From Spirometra erinaceieuropaei (Eukaryota > Platyhelminthes > Cestoda > Diphyllobothriidea > Diphyllobothriidae): 64,000 bases of DNA. The position numbers and the translations under genes were made by a program. How positions within the stretch are numbered: position 1 is the first letter of the stretch; each line of letters begins with the position of its first letter. Below, one piece after another: positions 1 through 12,100 of this stretch. The notes under the pieces are model-generated. The model had not been told where the DNA came from and made no database searches. It was given only the letters and a program-made list of their open reading frames with translations. The DNA lies in contig CACRXP010000303.1 of the NCBI GenBank assembly GCA_902702965.1, positions 341,656-405,655 on the forward strand, given 5' to 3'.

Positions 1-168
1 AGGCATAAAGCGCATTTACTGGAAAATGCTCTCGAGTACTCCCCTTATGCGGGTCTGCTGAAGGCGCGTTTTCGTCCCACCTCAGGCCATCCTCGCCCAC
101 CAAGGGAGCCCGAGGCAGAGGTCCGCCTCGTCTACACAGATGATAACGAACCCAAGTTTATTATTTCA
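1..168 (+). CDS. ENTPD-like exon (partial at window edge)
   Basis: Open in frame 1 from base 1 and ends at GTGAGT (169) in phase 0. The start resembles the RYED..LLNETL region that precedes the DPCLP motif in ENTPD4/7. The residues after it are poorly conserved. Confidence 0.75.
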
Positions 169-3100
169 GTGAGTTCTCCTCTCCTTCCATGCTGTCCATT
201 TCTCTTTGTTTCGTCCTAAAAATTACTCTACTATGGTGACTTCAGTAACCTTTTGCCGTGCGCTCCCGTCACTCATCTCCAGTCGACGGAGCCCTGTTTT
301 GCCGTTTTTAACATTGCGGATTATGTGGATGCCCCTACAGACGCCGTTGGGCGGCGCCTGTTGAGCATCAGTTTTCTTCCCCCTCCCCTCACCCCACCTC
401 CCCCCTCCTCGTATTCAAGTTGTTTTTTCTCTCACCACGTAGGCTGCGAGTTTATTGACTGTTCTTCTGCTTTCACTAACAGGATCCCTGTCTTCAGCCC
501 GGCCGTGAAACCATTTTAACCACCGAGGATCTCGTAATTTCTCGCAGACTCTCCGCTACCAGGCAGGCCTCAGGGATCCCTGCGGTGGTCTTCCAGGGTA
601 CCGGTAACTTAACACTCTGTAGAGCCTTCCAGAAAGTGCTGCTCAAGAAGGATTCACCCTGCCCGACAGCACCCTGCTCCATGAATGGTGTTCACCAGCC
701 GCCTATTGATTTCACAAAGTCCAAGTTCTATGCCATGTCCGAATACTGGTACACGTCAGCAGACCTCGATAATCGCGTCAACACCTATGGCTTCTCCGAG
801 TTTCAGAACCTCGCGAAGGTTATTTTTAATACATGATATTCTTATATATAAGTGACCTTTGCATCTGCACGTTTGATATCTGCTTTTAAACATAAATTTG
901 AGTAAACGTACCAGGTCAAACTATGACTTAACGCGGTGCCACATGAATTGCATATGCCTTGTAATATCTGTTGCGGAGTTTTTCTAACCGTTCACCTTGC
1001 TTGTAAATGTCTCGCTGATCTAAGCCATCTACTAAATGCCTACACGTACAGTATCCAGTCAATCTCATTAAATGCTTGCCGAAACTCTCAAACGTGTTTT
1101 CGATTAGAAGGGACTACTTAGGTGGCGTTGTGATATTGATCATCGTGCAGCATAATCTCGAGATATGTATTTCAGTCATGTCAGGGTACAGACTTCTGGG
1201 TACATTTCTTCTCGACCTCTTACAAAAGCCTGCAAAAAGAGGAATGCTTAGGTAGTGTGATTTTTTATATTGATTTTCGATGCTCTTACAAACTTCAGTG
1301 TGCTTTATAGAAGACACGCATGCTTAAAGAAAGTGTATCTTTCGCTTTTTTCAGAAGAAGACACTCAATTTCCGAGTAATTTTGAACCCAACCTTCAGTT
1401 GCACTTGCGTTTGGGGTTCCCAATCTAGGTACTTCATACTTTCAGTGTAGGGGAAATCATATATTTTCCCACACTATTGAGAAGGGGTTGTATAGGACTC
1501 ATAATATTTTGCAATGGATGTCGACCGGTTTGTATACTTTGTAAGCAGCATTAATCAAGGGACAGGTACATTGTTGTGTGACTGGACATTTCGCGATCTT
1601 AAAACTTGTTATTACCACGAGCTTCGTTGAAACCGAAAGATGCCCTTTCTTTAATTATGAACTTTGAAGGAGACGTAATTTTCTACCGAATGAGTGCTCG
1701 AAAAGACAATTTTGTGTGCGTCTTCTATAAAATATGTTTGAATTTGTAAGGCAATCGAGACTCAATGAAAAAAGCATACCACTTAAGTAGGCGTTTTTTA
1801 CCGAGTGTGATTTTTGCAGGCGATCGGGGTGCATATTTTGGGATTATACTACATGATGTTAATTATTACGTCACCTAGGCAATCCTTTCTAGTCGAAAAC
1901 ACGTTTCGTGAGATGCCCCAGATATCATGCTTTCTGCTTTCCCACTTTTATTCCTCAGCCACCAGCACTCCATGGGGTTCCGCTATCATGATTGACGCAG
2001 AACCCCGTAAGACATTGACAGAAATGCGTAAATACGCTTTCAACTACAGGCGGTTGCTCAAGTATAATTTATTATCTTGCATTACTTCGCTTGTGGTAGT
2101 ATGCTGGCCTTAGTTGAGAATGATTTCAGTCAGCTAGTGAGAAAGTCTCCGATTAACACTTTTCTCCGTCTATTCTTTTTCCGCAGTCCCTGGGAGAGAT
2201 GTGTATAAATTTAATGCTTTTACTCATCACATAAAAATGACGTCATGTTTTATACTCCTCGAAGGGGAACATTCCCACGGGACGTTAGCATCAGCATCCG
2301 TGCAGTTGTGTATTTACCGTAAATGTCGCCTCTCAATCATTAGTCTTGCGGCTGCATAGCAATCATATTCTCTAAACAGTACAGTCGTCATTTGCCTTCC
2401 TATCTCTGATAATAAGTTCGGGTTTAAATCCGAAACGTCAGCCTAATAAAACTCTTGTTCCGACTGCCGAAGAAAAGTATTTTCAGCTTCTATCGGGTAA
2501 CCGTCGCCGTTTCGCATGCATCAAGGCTCGTCGCTCCAAACTGACTATGGCAGACTGTGATCCCAGCTTACTGCCTATAAGGCTCCACGCATACGGCTAA
2601 GTAAAGGCTGTAATAACAATTTAAATTGCCTTAATGTTCGCCCCCTACCACCCACCGCAGAGGACAGGACCTTCATCTTGGCAATGTGCACACACACGCC
2701 TGGGGCGAGATGTTTACTTCCTCTAAAAGCTACCCTGTCTGCCTGGGCGGAGGAGGGGGTGGGGACAGTGGAGCTCCCGTTCCCCACCCGATGGACACCC
2801 CTCTCCCCCGTCAAGACTTTGGCAACTCTTGCTACTGTTAACTGGCTGGGCATTTGTCGCGCTTTCCTTGCATGTGTCCGCCCTCCTGGGTGCCGCCTCT
2901 GGGCAACTTTTACCTGCCCTAAGTGCCGGGCTCCTTCTTCCTAAAACAACCTATTTACCAGAGGGCCTATGAAGGCGCCTGAGCTTGTATGATTTACTTG
3001 GACCTATTAGTCAAAAACAGTTAACGCTAATTACATCTTTTTGCTGCTGCCGCCTGCCGTTTCCTCCCCGCACCACTTTCCTACTTGTTTGTCTTTTCAC

Positions 3101-6100
3101 CTTTCAGACCGCGTGTAGCACGCCCTGGGAGCAGCTGCTGAACGGCTACCTCCAGCAGAACTTGGATGCGGCCAGCATACGAAATAGGCAGTAAGTCTAA
3201 TGAAGTAATAACAGTTAGTGGAGATAGAGTACGGGAAACGGCGGCACCCACACAGCTGCAAGACGGGCGCCCTCAGAAGCTCTGCCCATTTGGGCTTGCA
3301 TGCCCGCTCCCCCGCAGTAGGACATGGGATTAGGAAGCCCCCTCCGCCCGTAATACAGGTGACTGTCGGCTAAATTCCAGGTTGATTAGGGTAAAGGTTT
3401 TTGGTTAGGCTCAAGACACTGAATAGGTATCCTTCCTGGGACTTCACGCTACGCCGCCCGTATTACCGGGGAGGGTATTCCTATCCCCGTGTCTTACTTC
3501 TGACTAGCAAGGCCAGCCTTCTTTGGTCAGAGCTACTGTAAGACTGTGATTAGAACCTGCTTTGCTGTGTGCTGACGCCATCTAGGCTCCGTACTGGGGT
3601 CTGCAACCTGCCTACCAGTGAAATCACATGAGCACAAAATTCTGGCGCGACCACAGGTTGTTGGGGCACTGGCGACCGAATTTGGATATCACTTCATATG
3701 CAGTCACGTAAGCGCAAGTTGTTCGATTGTGCCAGAAAATAGCTTTCAAGCAGACCATATAAAGGGCCAGGTCAGGTGATGCCACTGACAACTCTTGGTC
3801 CACCCCGGAAGGAGAGTGGACCTACTTGTTTAATTTCACCCCTCCTGTGAGGCATTCGTTCAACCGCAGCTACACCAACCAATCAGCCATTTTGGCGACC
3901 GGTCACTCACTGGACACTGCACACCAGGGGATCAGTTCCGTTTGCACACGAAGGGGACGGTAAGGAGAGAGACTTGCGCAGGCACTATCGACGTCATCCT
4001 CTCCTCTTACAGCCATCATAATCCAAGTGCGGCATAAGCTAAGGAGAGTTGGGGGTGAATCTGAATCCAGGGACTGATACAACAGGGCCCCGTCTACGCT
4101 TACTGCAACGCGCCCGGTCCCTCTTACACAAGTGAACCAGACTCAACACACATCTGCCGCCGTTAAACAAACACCTGCTTCATTCATCTAGTTTCGTTCT
4201 CCGCCGGTGGAAGCGTTTACCTTGGTGTGATTGCTACGCTCAGCACTGCATGGAGCGCCGTGTGTCCGGTGAAGTCCGCATCAACTGACCTACTCGTACA
4301 ACTGTGTAGTAGACGCAGATGCCAGCCTAGTGATTTCCGCGACCCGCCCCGAGCGTCCAACACAGCTCCTCACTAAAATCTGATCTGTTCACGTAATTAG
4401 ACCACCGATGGAGGCATTTTGAGAACCTGGTCAGCTTTGAAGACACCATGCAGCTTCATTAGACCGTTCGACCACCTGTTGTAGTTGTCAGTCGTTACGT
4501 GTGTCACCCAACCTCGTAGGAATGATAATGTTGACCAGGAATCTGGAGGATGAAGTTTCAGGAGCCGAGCACAAACAAACGGAACTCTACGAGTCTAAGA
4601 CACGACCCCAATCCAGTCATTTGAATTCTATAATTTCCACCGAAGTTGTCGCGGCAATATGGCCTTCTCAACGTAATTTTCATTGCACGCCTCACTTCTG
4701 CTAGATTCGAATGCGTGCGGGACGGTTACCTTTTACGTCGGGTCCTCCGCCGCCCCCATATCCATCTCCAGTCGTTCTTACTTCGTTTCATCCCTGGAAG
4801 TCGGCGGGTAATGTGGATAGGGAGTGCGGTAAATGCTTTGCAAGTCTGCTTTACCATGGAGAAAATTCGCTCGCGAGTCGTAGGTGTGCATCTCATGCTT
4901 GGCTCTTGTAGACGTCACTTGTGACGTCCAAAATAGCGGGTGTTGTTAGCTGTGCGACTAACATAGACAGTTTAATCCTTATACGAGGTAATCGTTTGAA
5001 CTGGCAGTCACGAGGAAGGAGGGTAAGGCGCGCATTAATGCTAGCTTTAGCAGGTTTGCAATATGTAAGCAACCCACTAAGATTGCCACAGGCCAGATGC
5101 AGACAGCCGTTTCACGGTCGTCACCGCTCACCAGTACGTCGTGGGCTTACTTGCATGTATATATACCTCACTTCATATGGCTTATGACGTACCGATGATC
5201 GGTAAAGACCGTGAAACAGCTGTCTGTGTCTGGCCTTTTGCACTCTTAGTGAGCTGCTTACGTATTACATGTGGCGTGTACCCTATGACACAACGTTCGT
5301 TGTCGCCAGTGGCAAGCTGGTGGGCGGAAAAATGGGATCGAGTGAGATCCTAACCAGCATAGTGAGGGTCACATGCTTACCTGACATCATAATAGGTTTC
5401 TTCATTTTTGTTTGCATGATTACTTCTAATAATGCAAAAACGTAGCTTCGACTTTTTAATTCCCCCAGAAACTAATAAGCTAACTTAGAGTTGATCTTTC
5501 TACATTAAGCTTTATAGGCCCAGTCCAGAAGTATTTATGAACATTTGAGTCGAAATGTATCAGCCAACGGGCAGTCAGTAGTATACCGATGTCGCATGAT
5601 TCACCATGCTGACGGCAAGGATACTATCTTAAAGCCCAAATAGGCGTTTTGCTAATATTCTGTCGCTGAATAACACAATTGCGAGGAGACAGCTCACCAG
5701 TGAACCTTTCAGCGTTCCCTACGTGTTGTCAGGTTGATGCCCCAGTTTTTAATCTCAGAATTTACTGTACCACCTTGGGGTAAATCCTTTGGAATGCATG
5801 CAACAGTAACTCATTATTTCTTAAGTTGCAAACAAATGTTTTCGCTACCACCTGTCTGGAAATTTGCCTCACGCCTTCTTGTGCAGATCGCTTTGTTTCA
5901 AGGCCGCGTGGATTATGAACGTTCTTCACACGGGTTTCGGCTTCCCAGAGGATTATACCGACCTGCAGCCTGTGGAACGTCTTGAGGGCATCGAGGTGCA
6001 GTGGAGTCTGGGCGCGCTCATCTACTACATGACGCAGTAAGTGCACTCTTTTTTGTCTTGGTTTGTACTCCTTATGCTGGTGTGGCATTTCAGTATTCAC

Positions 6101-9100
6101 GGAGCACACCTACTGGGAACTTCCAAGCGTTAGGACCCCGCCGCCGCCGCTGAAGAGTATTCACCGCTGTGCGACTGCAGGCCAATGGGTTCATTCAGAG
6201 ATTGAGTCGCATTCGAAACAGACCCGCATTCTTTTACCACTGCTGTGTGCATTCTTATGCTTGACCTGGCTGTGTAGGCATACCTGGTCAATTCCGCCTT
6301 TTAAATCTCCTTGGAATTTGATGTGCGAACTTGGCGTAAATCATTCATTAGCGTATTTGTTGCCTAGAAGACCAAAAAGCTGAAGTATCTACTAGAAAGC
6401 GGTCATTCTGTGGTTGCCGGTGGATTCCAACTCCACTCTCGAGCTGAACCTATAAAGTTTCTTCCCGACGCATTTATTCCAAGGAAGCGCTGAAATCTCA
6501 AAATTGGGGTATCCACCAGAAAGCACGCCGGGGGATCGTAGTAGGAGGACTCGCAGGTGAGCTGAAGTCCTCGCAGCTGTGGCATGCCTCGGTTTTTAGT
6601 TAGTGCTTTTGCTCTCGGCATGGCAAATCGTGCAACAATCTGGGTCAGCCCTGACCTACATCAGATTGGTGCCCATGATGGCAGGCCTGTGGCGATGTTC
6701 CGATTGTGCGTCCTATTTCTAGCTACGAAGTTGCACCTGATCAAGTGCAACAGATCTCGCTCGCAGGAGGCGACTGCCCTTCATTGATGTTGCACCCCAC
6801 ATAATTAGGTAAAACTGCAAAAAAAGGCTGGAAGCTGCAGGCGTCTGTGTTCGTTCGGGTTGCCAAAGGAACAAGCACGGCTAAAAATAAACTCAGGCAA
6901 GTGCATGGAGGTGTCTTTTTAATGCAGTTGATCCGACCGGAGATCAGACTCACCGCGACAGCCTGTGCTGACGACATAGCCCTCCGGATTAGACCTGAGT
7001 TCATAACTTGTATACGTACCTAATTTTTCCGAACTCCAGATCTAAATTATCGCTTTGTCTCCACTCCTGCAGCCGGTGTTATCTACTCTTGAATTCCTTC
7101 TTGTACAGTAGGCGGCCTGTCTCATGAAATGTTAGCCGAAATTCTGAAAAAAAGTATTTTCCATTAGAAGGGACTATCTTACAGCAAAATTCCAAGATAA
7201 TTTAGCCACCACAGCGTGCCCGCTTTTAAATGAGTCCCTCTCTGGCCGCAAGCAAAAACCATACCCGGTAAAGAATGACCACTTAAGTAATATGAATGTC
7301 TCCAATCTATCTCTTATGTCCTTTTTAGAAAACATGCGCAAAAATACCAGTTTTTACTCCCTTAGTAGTAAATTACGTCTACCTGAGGAAAGGACATTTT
7401 TCGGTCTTGGAAAAGCCTGTAATTACGGATTTTTCTAGAACTGCGAAATATCAGTTTCCACAACATCGCACCTGTCCGTTTGTTAATTCTTCTTTTAAAG
7501 TATACATCACATCAATTGTAAAGCTTTATGAGCACTATATGACGTGCTCGTGATAGCGTAGGGAAACGCATAAATCTCCCTAAACAGAAAGTACCCAGGA
7601 TATCGTTTGGGAACTATGAGCGCAAGTTCAATCGGGGGGCGACTCGAAATTTCTACCAGCTCCTACTGCAGGTGACGCACAGACTAGAGCTTCCTTACCT
7701 GCGTCGTCACAGACGAATGCAGATGTGGTGGTGGCACACGCCGAGTTTTAGAGGCCGAAGTTTCTTCAGCCTCTCTGCGCACGAACCTAGTTGTCTGAAC
7801 TTGGAGCGCTAAATTATTGCCTTGTCTGACTCCCTACAGCCGGTTTTTACTTACTCTCAGAGTCCAGCGTTCCTGGTGTCGCCCCCTGTCTCAAATTCTA
7901 CCATACCCTCACCTCGCTATAGATGTCTGTTATACAAAAAAACCCAATAACCTGATAACCGTCTAGGCCACACTGCTTATTTGGCTGCCCACCGTCGAGG
8001 AGACGTTATGCCTGTTTCTCACCATCGTGGATGGAATATTTTTTTTGGTCCAGATTCCATGCCGCGACTAGAATGTATGCACTATTTTCAGAGAAAGTTT
8101 ATTTTTCGACCGCACTTTCTCACTCTCTGGATTAGCGTGCACTAGTATACCGTCATTCATCCACATTCAAGGTCACCCTAAGCGGATGTTTATCTTATCT
8201 TTTGGACACTCGTGTAGGCCAAAAGTTGTCTCGCCTGTTTCAAAAACCAGGTTTTTTTACGACGTCGCGAATTGTTTGGAAGCGGTTCAAGCAGACCAGA
8301 ACGCTTTGAAGGGCTTGTTGATTGATTAAAAAACTAAAATTTAGCGCAACTTTTGCTTCTGAACTGCAACATCGTCGCCTGGATTACTGGAACCCTTAGC
8401 TTATAGTTGCTAAAGTTGGTTTATGTGCTCTCCCCCTCCCTGGCTAGACACGACAATAGGGACGCCTATCGACAGAACGCAGGCGGCTTTCCACATAATT
8501 CCGGGTTGAGATTCGAGTTAAGTTTAGAGATAGGATTGGGGTCAAGATTAGAATTGTGCTTAAGGTTTGGGTTATGGGCGGTGTTAGGCACGGGATGCGG
8601 TATCCATCCCTGAGTTTAGCGCAAGGTCACATATATTAAGTGGGTGGGAAGGCACATAAACGGTCTTCACCCAATATTTTAGCTGCATTTTATACAGACA
8701 AAGCATCTCATACTCATCAATAGTAGTGAAAATCCGATTCCCAGGTGGCATATCAAAAGAAGAGTGGGCGTTCACCGGGAGGGGTTTATTTGAGATCCGA
8801 TGTTTCAGGTAGTTTACTCGTCTACCCATCTTCAGGGACTGGGAGGTCCTGTGCACAGCACTCCTTATTATGACGCCCTTTGTCCAATGCGTGATCCGCC
8901 AATGCCCGAAACTTCGGATCTCAAATAAACCCCTCCCGGTGAACGCCCACTCTTCATCTCATACTCGTTTAGTTTCCGAAGAAACTAATGCGCGATCTTG
9001 GAGTAGTAGATCTTTCAGATGTCAGCTGGGATTTTCGCATCAACTTTCGGACCGAGCTTGAAAAACGTCTATTCCGAAGGATTTACCTCAAGCTTGCGCA

Positions 9101-12100
9101 TTTACTTCCTCGGAAATTAAACAAGCCAGGGTGAAAACTGGAGACCATACACCAGAAAACACACGGGAAACGCTAGAGGACCCACTGATGGGTCGAACCC
9201 CTCACAGCTGCGTCAGGCAACGGCATAAGATCGGTGAAAGACGCGTGTCTGACCTTTTAACTAGTATCTGTGTTGTCAGTATGGTAAATAATCACGTAGC
9301 CCATGCTTCAACAAGTTAGAACTTGGGACCAATTCTAACAAAAAATGATAGTCTTCTAGTAGGAGAGCACGTTTAAGTCCGATAAGTAACACTTGGCGCT
9401 AACAGTATATTGCCACGTTTGTAGTGCCCATGTCGTTAACAAACCCAACTAGTCACTGGTTGATAGACATTTGAATGTTGCACGTTGGATGGCACCTTTT
9501 AACTGGACAGAGAAATCAGGGTTTTTCGTAGTACATTGCCCGAGGCAAGACCCCCTCCCTTCTTTAATCTGACGTTTCCTTGTTCTGCACTCCAAAAAAC
9601 AATTATAACTTGCGAAGCCCTGCCTGTCTAGCCCATTCGCTTCATTTTAAAGTTTCTGGGGGACTTTTCGATCCTATAGAACCATGATTTAAGAAGTCGG
9701 TGGCTTTCCGGTCGTTAGATCTGAGTGACTTACCTTACCGGCACACCACACCTGATCAAATTCAACTGCTTTTTGTAGGAATTAAGTGCAGCTTTGCCTC
9801 CCACGGGAAGGCCCTTTTATGGGCCACCACTCGGGCTAGTGTCTTTTCAAGTGAGCGTGACGTGTGTGCGCCTGGCGCGTTGAGAAGTTATTATTACTCT
9901 TGGCGAGTTTTTTACGTCTGCATCACAGGACGATAGCCATGGGAAAATGCAACTTAGGACCCTCCGTTTGGCACCCACGCAAAGATCTGCCTCGGAGATG
10001 TATTTCGGTTTCCCTTTGGAACCCTTATCCTCCATTGTCCCGTCCCCTGCTGGAAACTGATCAAGCTGCGAGGTCGTGAGAGCAGGGGAAAGTGTCCCCA
10101 TCTCCTTGGCTATTCCCCTTTCGCCCCCTCACCCTGCTTCCCCCTCTGTGCTATAACCGATACGAGAGGTCCCAGTGGGTCTCGTGATTCTTTGTGTTGC
10201 TGAGTATGCCCCGTCCTACCCTACACTGCCCGGCCCGATAGCATCTCCGTCTAACACTAGGATGACTCCCGCTACCCCAGCGGCACAGTGGTGACATATA
10301 CACGCATGGGCTTATACTCATGAGGCCCTACGCATCACTGACGTCATCCCCTCTATCCAAACCTCTCCTATTCCATCTATAAGCCGACTGAAGATGGGAC
10401 TGGGCGCAGTGTTTAAACCTCCCGTCCACGCGTATCACATCACGTCTAACCCATCTCTCATGATTTAATTTAAGAGACACTGAATAGACCCACCAACTGC
10501 CCTTCTCTGGTCTCGTCCATAGCTCTAGCGGGCCCCGATAATAATTTAATCCTGACCTGGAACTACACACGCGCCTTGTGAGAGGTAAGCGTTCTTGAAG
10601 GAAATTGCTTTTCTGATCACCTTGAATCCCGAGTGGAATTGGATTATTATTCGAGGGTATGCTGCCTCAAATTGACTAGTGAACGTTTTTCACTGACTTC
10701 CGGTGCCTCTAAAGTAATATTGATTTCTGCGGATGGGATCCGCTGAATGTCCATTTAGCATGCTTTTTTGTCGGAAATCACATCTTTTTAAAATATACAC
10801 TCAGAAACTTTTCTGAGATTGAATCCCAATTAGAAATGACTACTTATATAAGGTTTTCATACTCCTTAGTATACAGCGTAATCCCAAGGGGTTTTGGTCA
10901 TACTGGGGTGCCGATTGCTTAAGTATCATGAATTGTTCCGTTGGTTATGAGGCCCATAGAACTCAAGCACGCTTTATAGGAAACATGTACAAAAATACTA
11001 CTTTTTGTGCTCATTTTGCAGTCAACTACATCTTCCTTAGTTTTTTTACTCGAAGAAACGATACCTCCCTGTTCTAAAACAAGTTTTTTTTAAATTCTTG
11101 AGTATTTCCGAACCTGTCCTACCGTTGCACTTGCGTTTTGGGTTTCCAAGACTACAGACTGTACACGCTTTTAGGGAAAATCAAGCACTCCTCCCTGAGG
11201 TTAGAGGTCGTATCACAATAAAAGGTCGCCATGACGCTCATTCTTTCGTCTATAATCGATCTATTTTATGTTGCCTTCTTCGCAAGCCACAGTAACAAGC
11301 CTGCAAATAATCAAATACGCCCACACCAATTGTTTTAGAAAACGAGAAATTTAAATTCACACTAAAGATGGCGTGTATTCGTCTGTTGTGAGACTCCAGG
11401 CAGAAATGTCACCCTAATTCTAGCCTGTGTCAGCGATACGACTCATCTCACGAAGGCCGTATAAGAAATGACACTGTTTTGCATAGTTTCTAGGCGTTAT
11501 GTGTAGAAACCGAATACCACCAGTTGGGAGCGTCCGACCGAAATCAACCCCAATTCTCTACCTCGTGGGGAATTAACTGAGCTAGTGTCTCATGCTAATC
11601 GCTGCTGCAACGTCATTTAAGGAGACTTTTCAACTTGCATATGCGAGTCGAAGTTTTGTGCGCTTCGACATTTACTGCGTTTCGTTTTATTCTCTGCGTT
11701 CATAACTACTCGTCTGAACGTTTAGGCGAGGTAGAACTTGAGGCCTTTTGTAACTGTTGCCCTAGAACCCTTCATCGGGTCACTTGAACCTATTTCTTTC
11801 AGAAGCCACAGTCTGAGCTTGCTGTGAAAACACCACGGAAATATTTCGGCCATTGGAGAAATTCATCTAAAAGTATTTGCTACTATTATCCCCACCCTAA
11901 ATGCGGTTTCCACACCGCCGCATCACGGTCTTGAAATGCCTCTCATAACCCTCAGTACCGGGAGAGACTTTTGTGGGGCTTCGTCTATATCAGCCATGAC
12001 AATTGCCCTTCCAACACTGATTTAAACGCCTGATATTTTATAGTACCAGGTACAGGCTGTATGGCTCCTATTCCGCAAGTTTCTGCTTAGCACCTGCCTC

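Larger units (their letters stand above)
819..3107 (+). other. Apyrase intron with foldback element and PLE-like motif
   Basis: A 2.3-kb intron. It holds a diverged foldback element (about 1070-1935) and a Penelope-like terminal motif (about 2400-2460). A GC-rich stretch at 2640-2945 has open frames on both strands but no recognisable protein. Confidence 0.6.

Noticed and set aside
2575..2944. GC-rich open frames in the first large apyrase intron
   Set aside because: Open on both strands because of base composition; neither continues the apyrase, whose next conserved block is in the exon at 3108.
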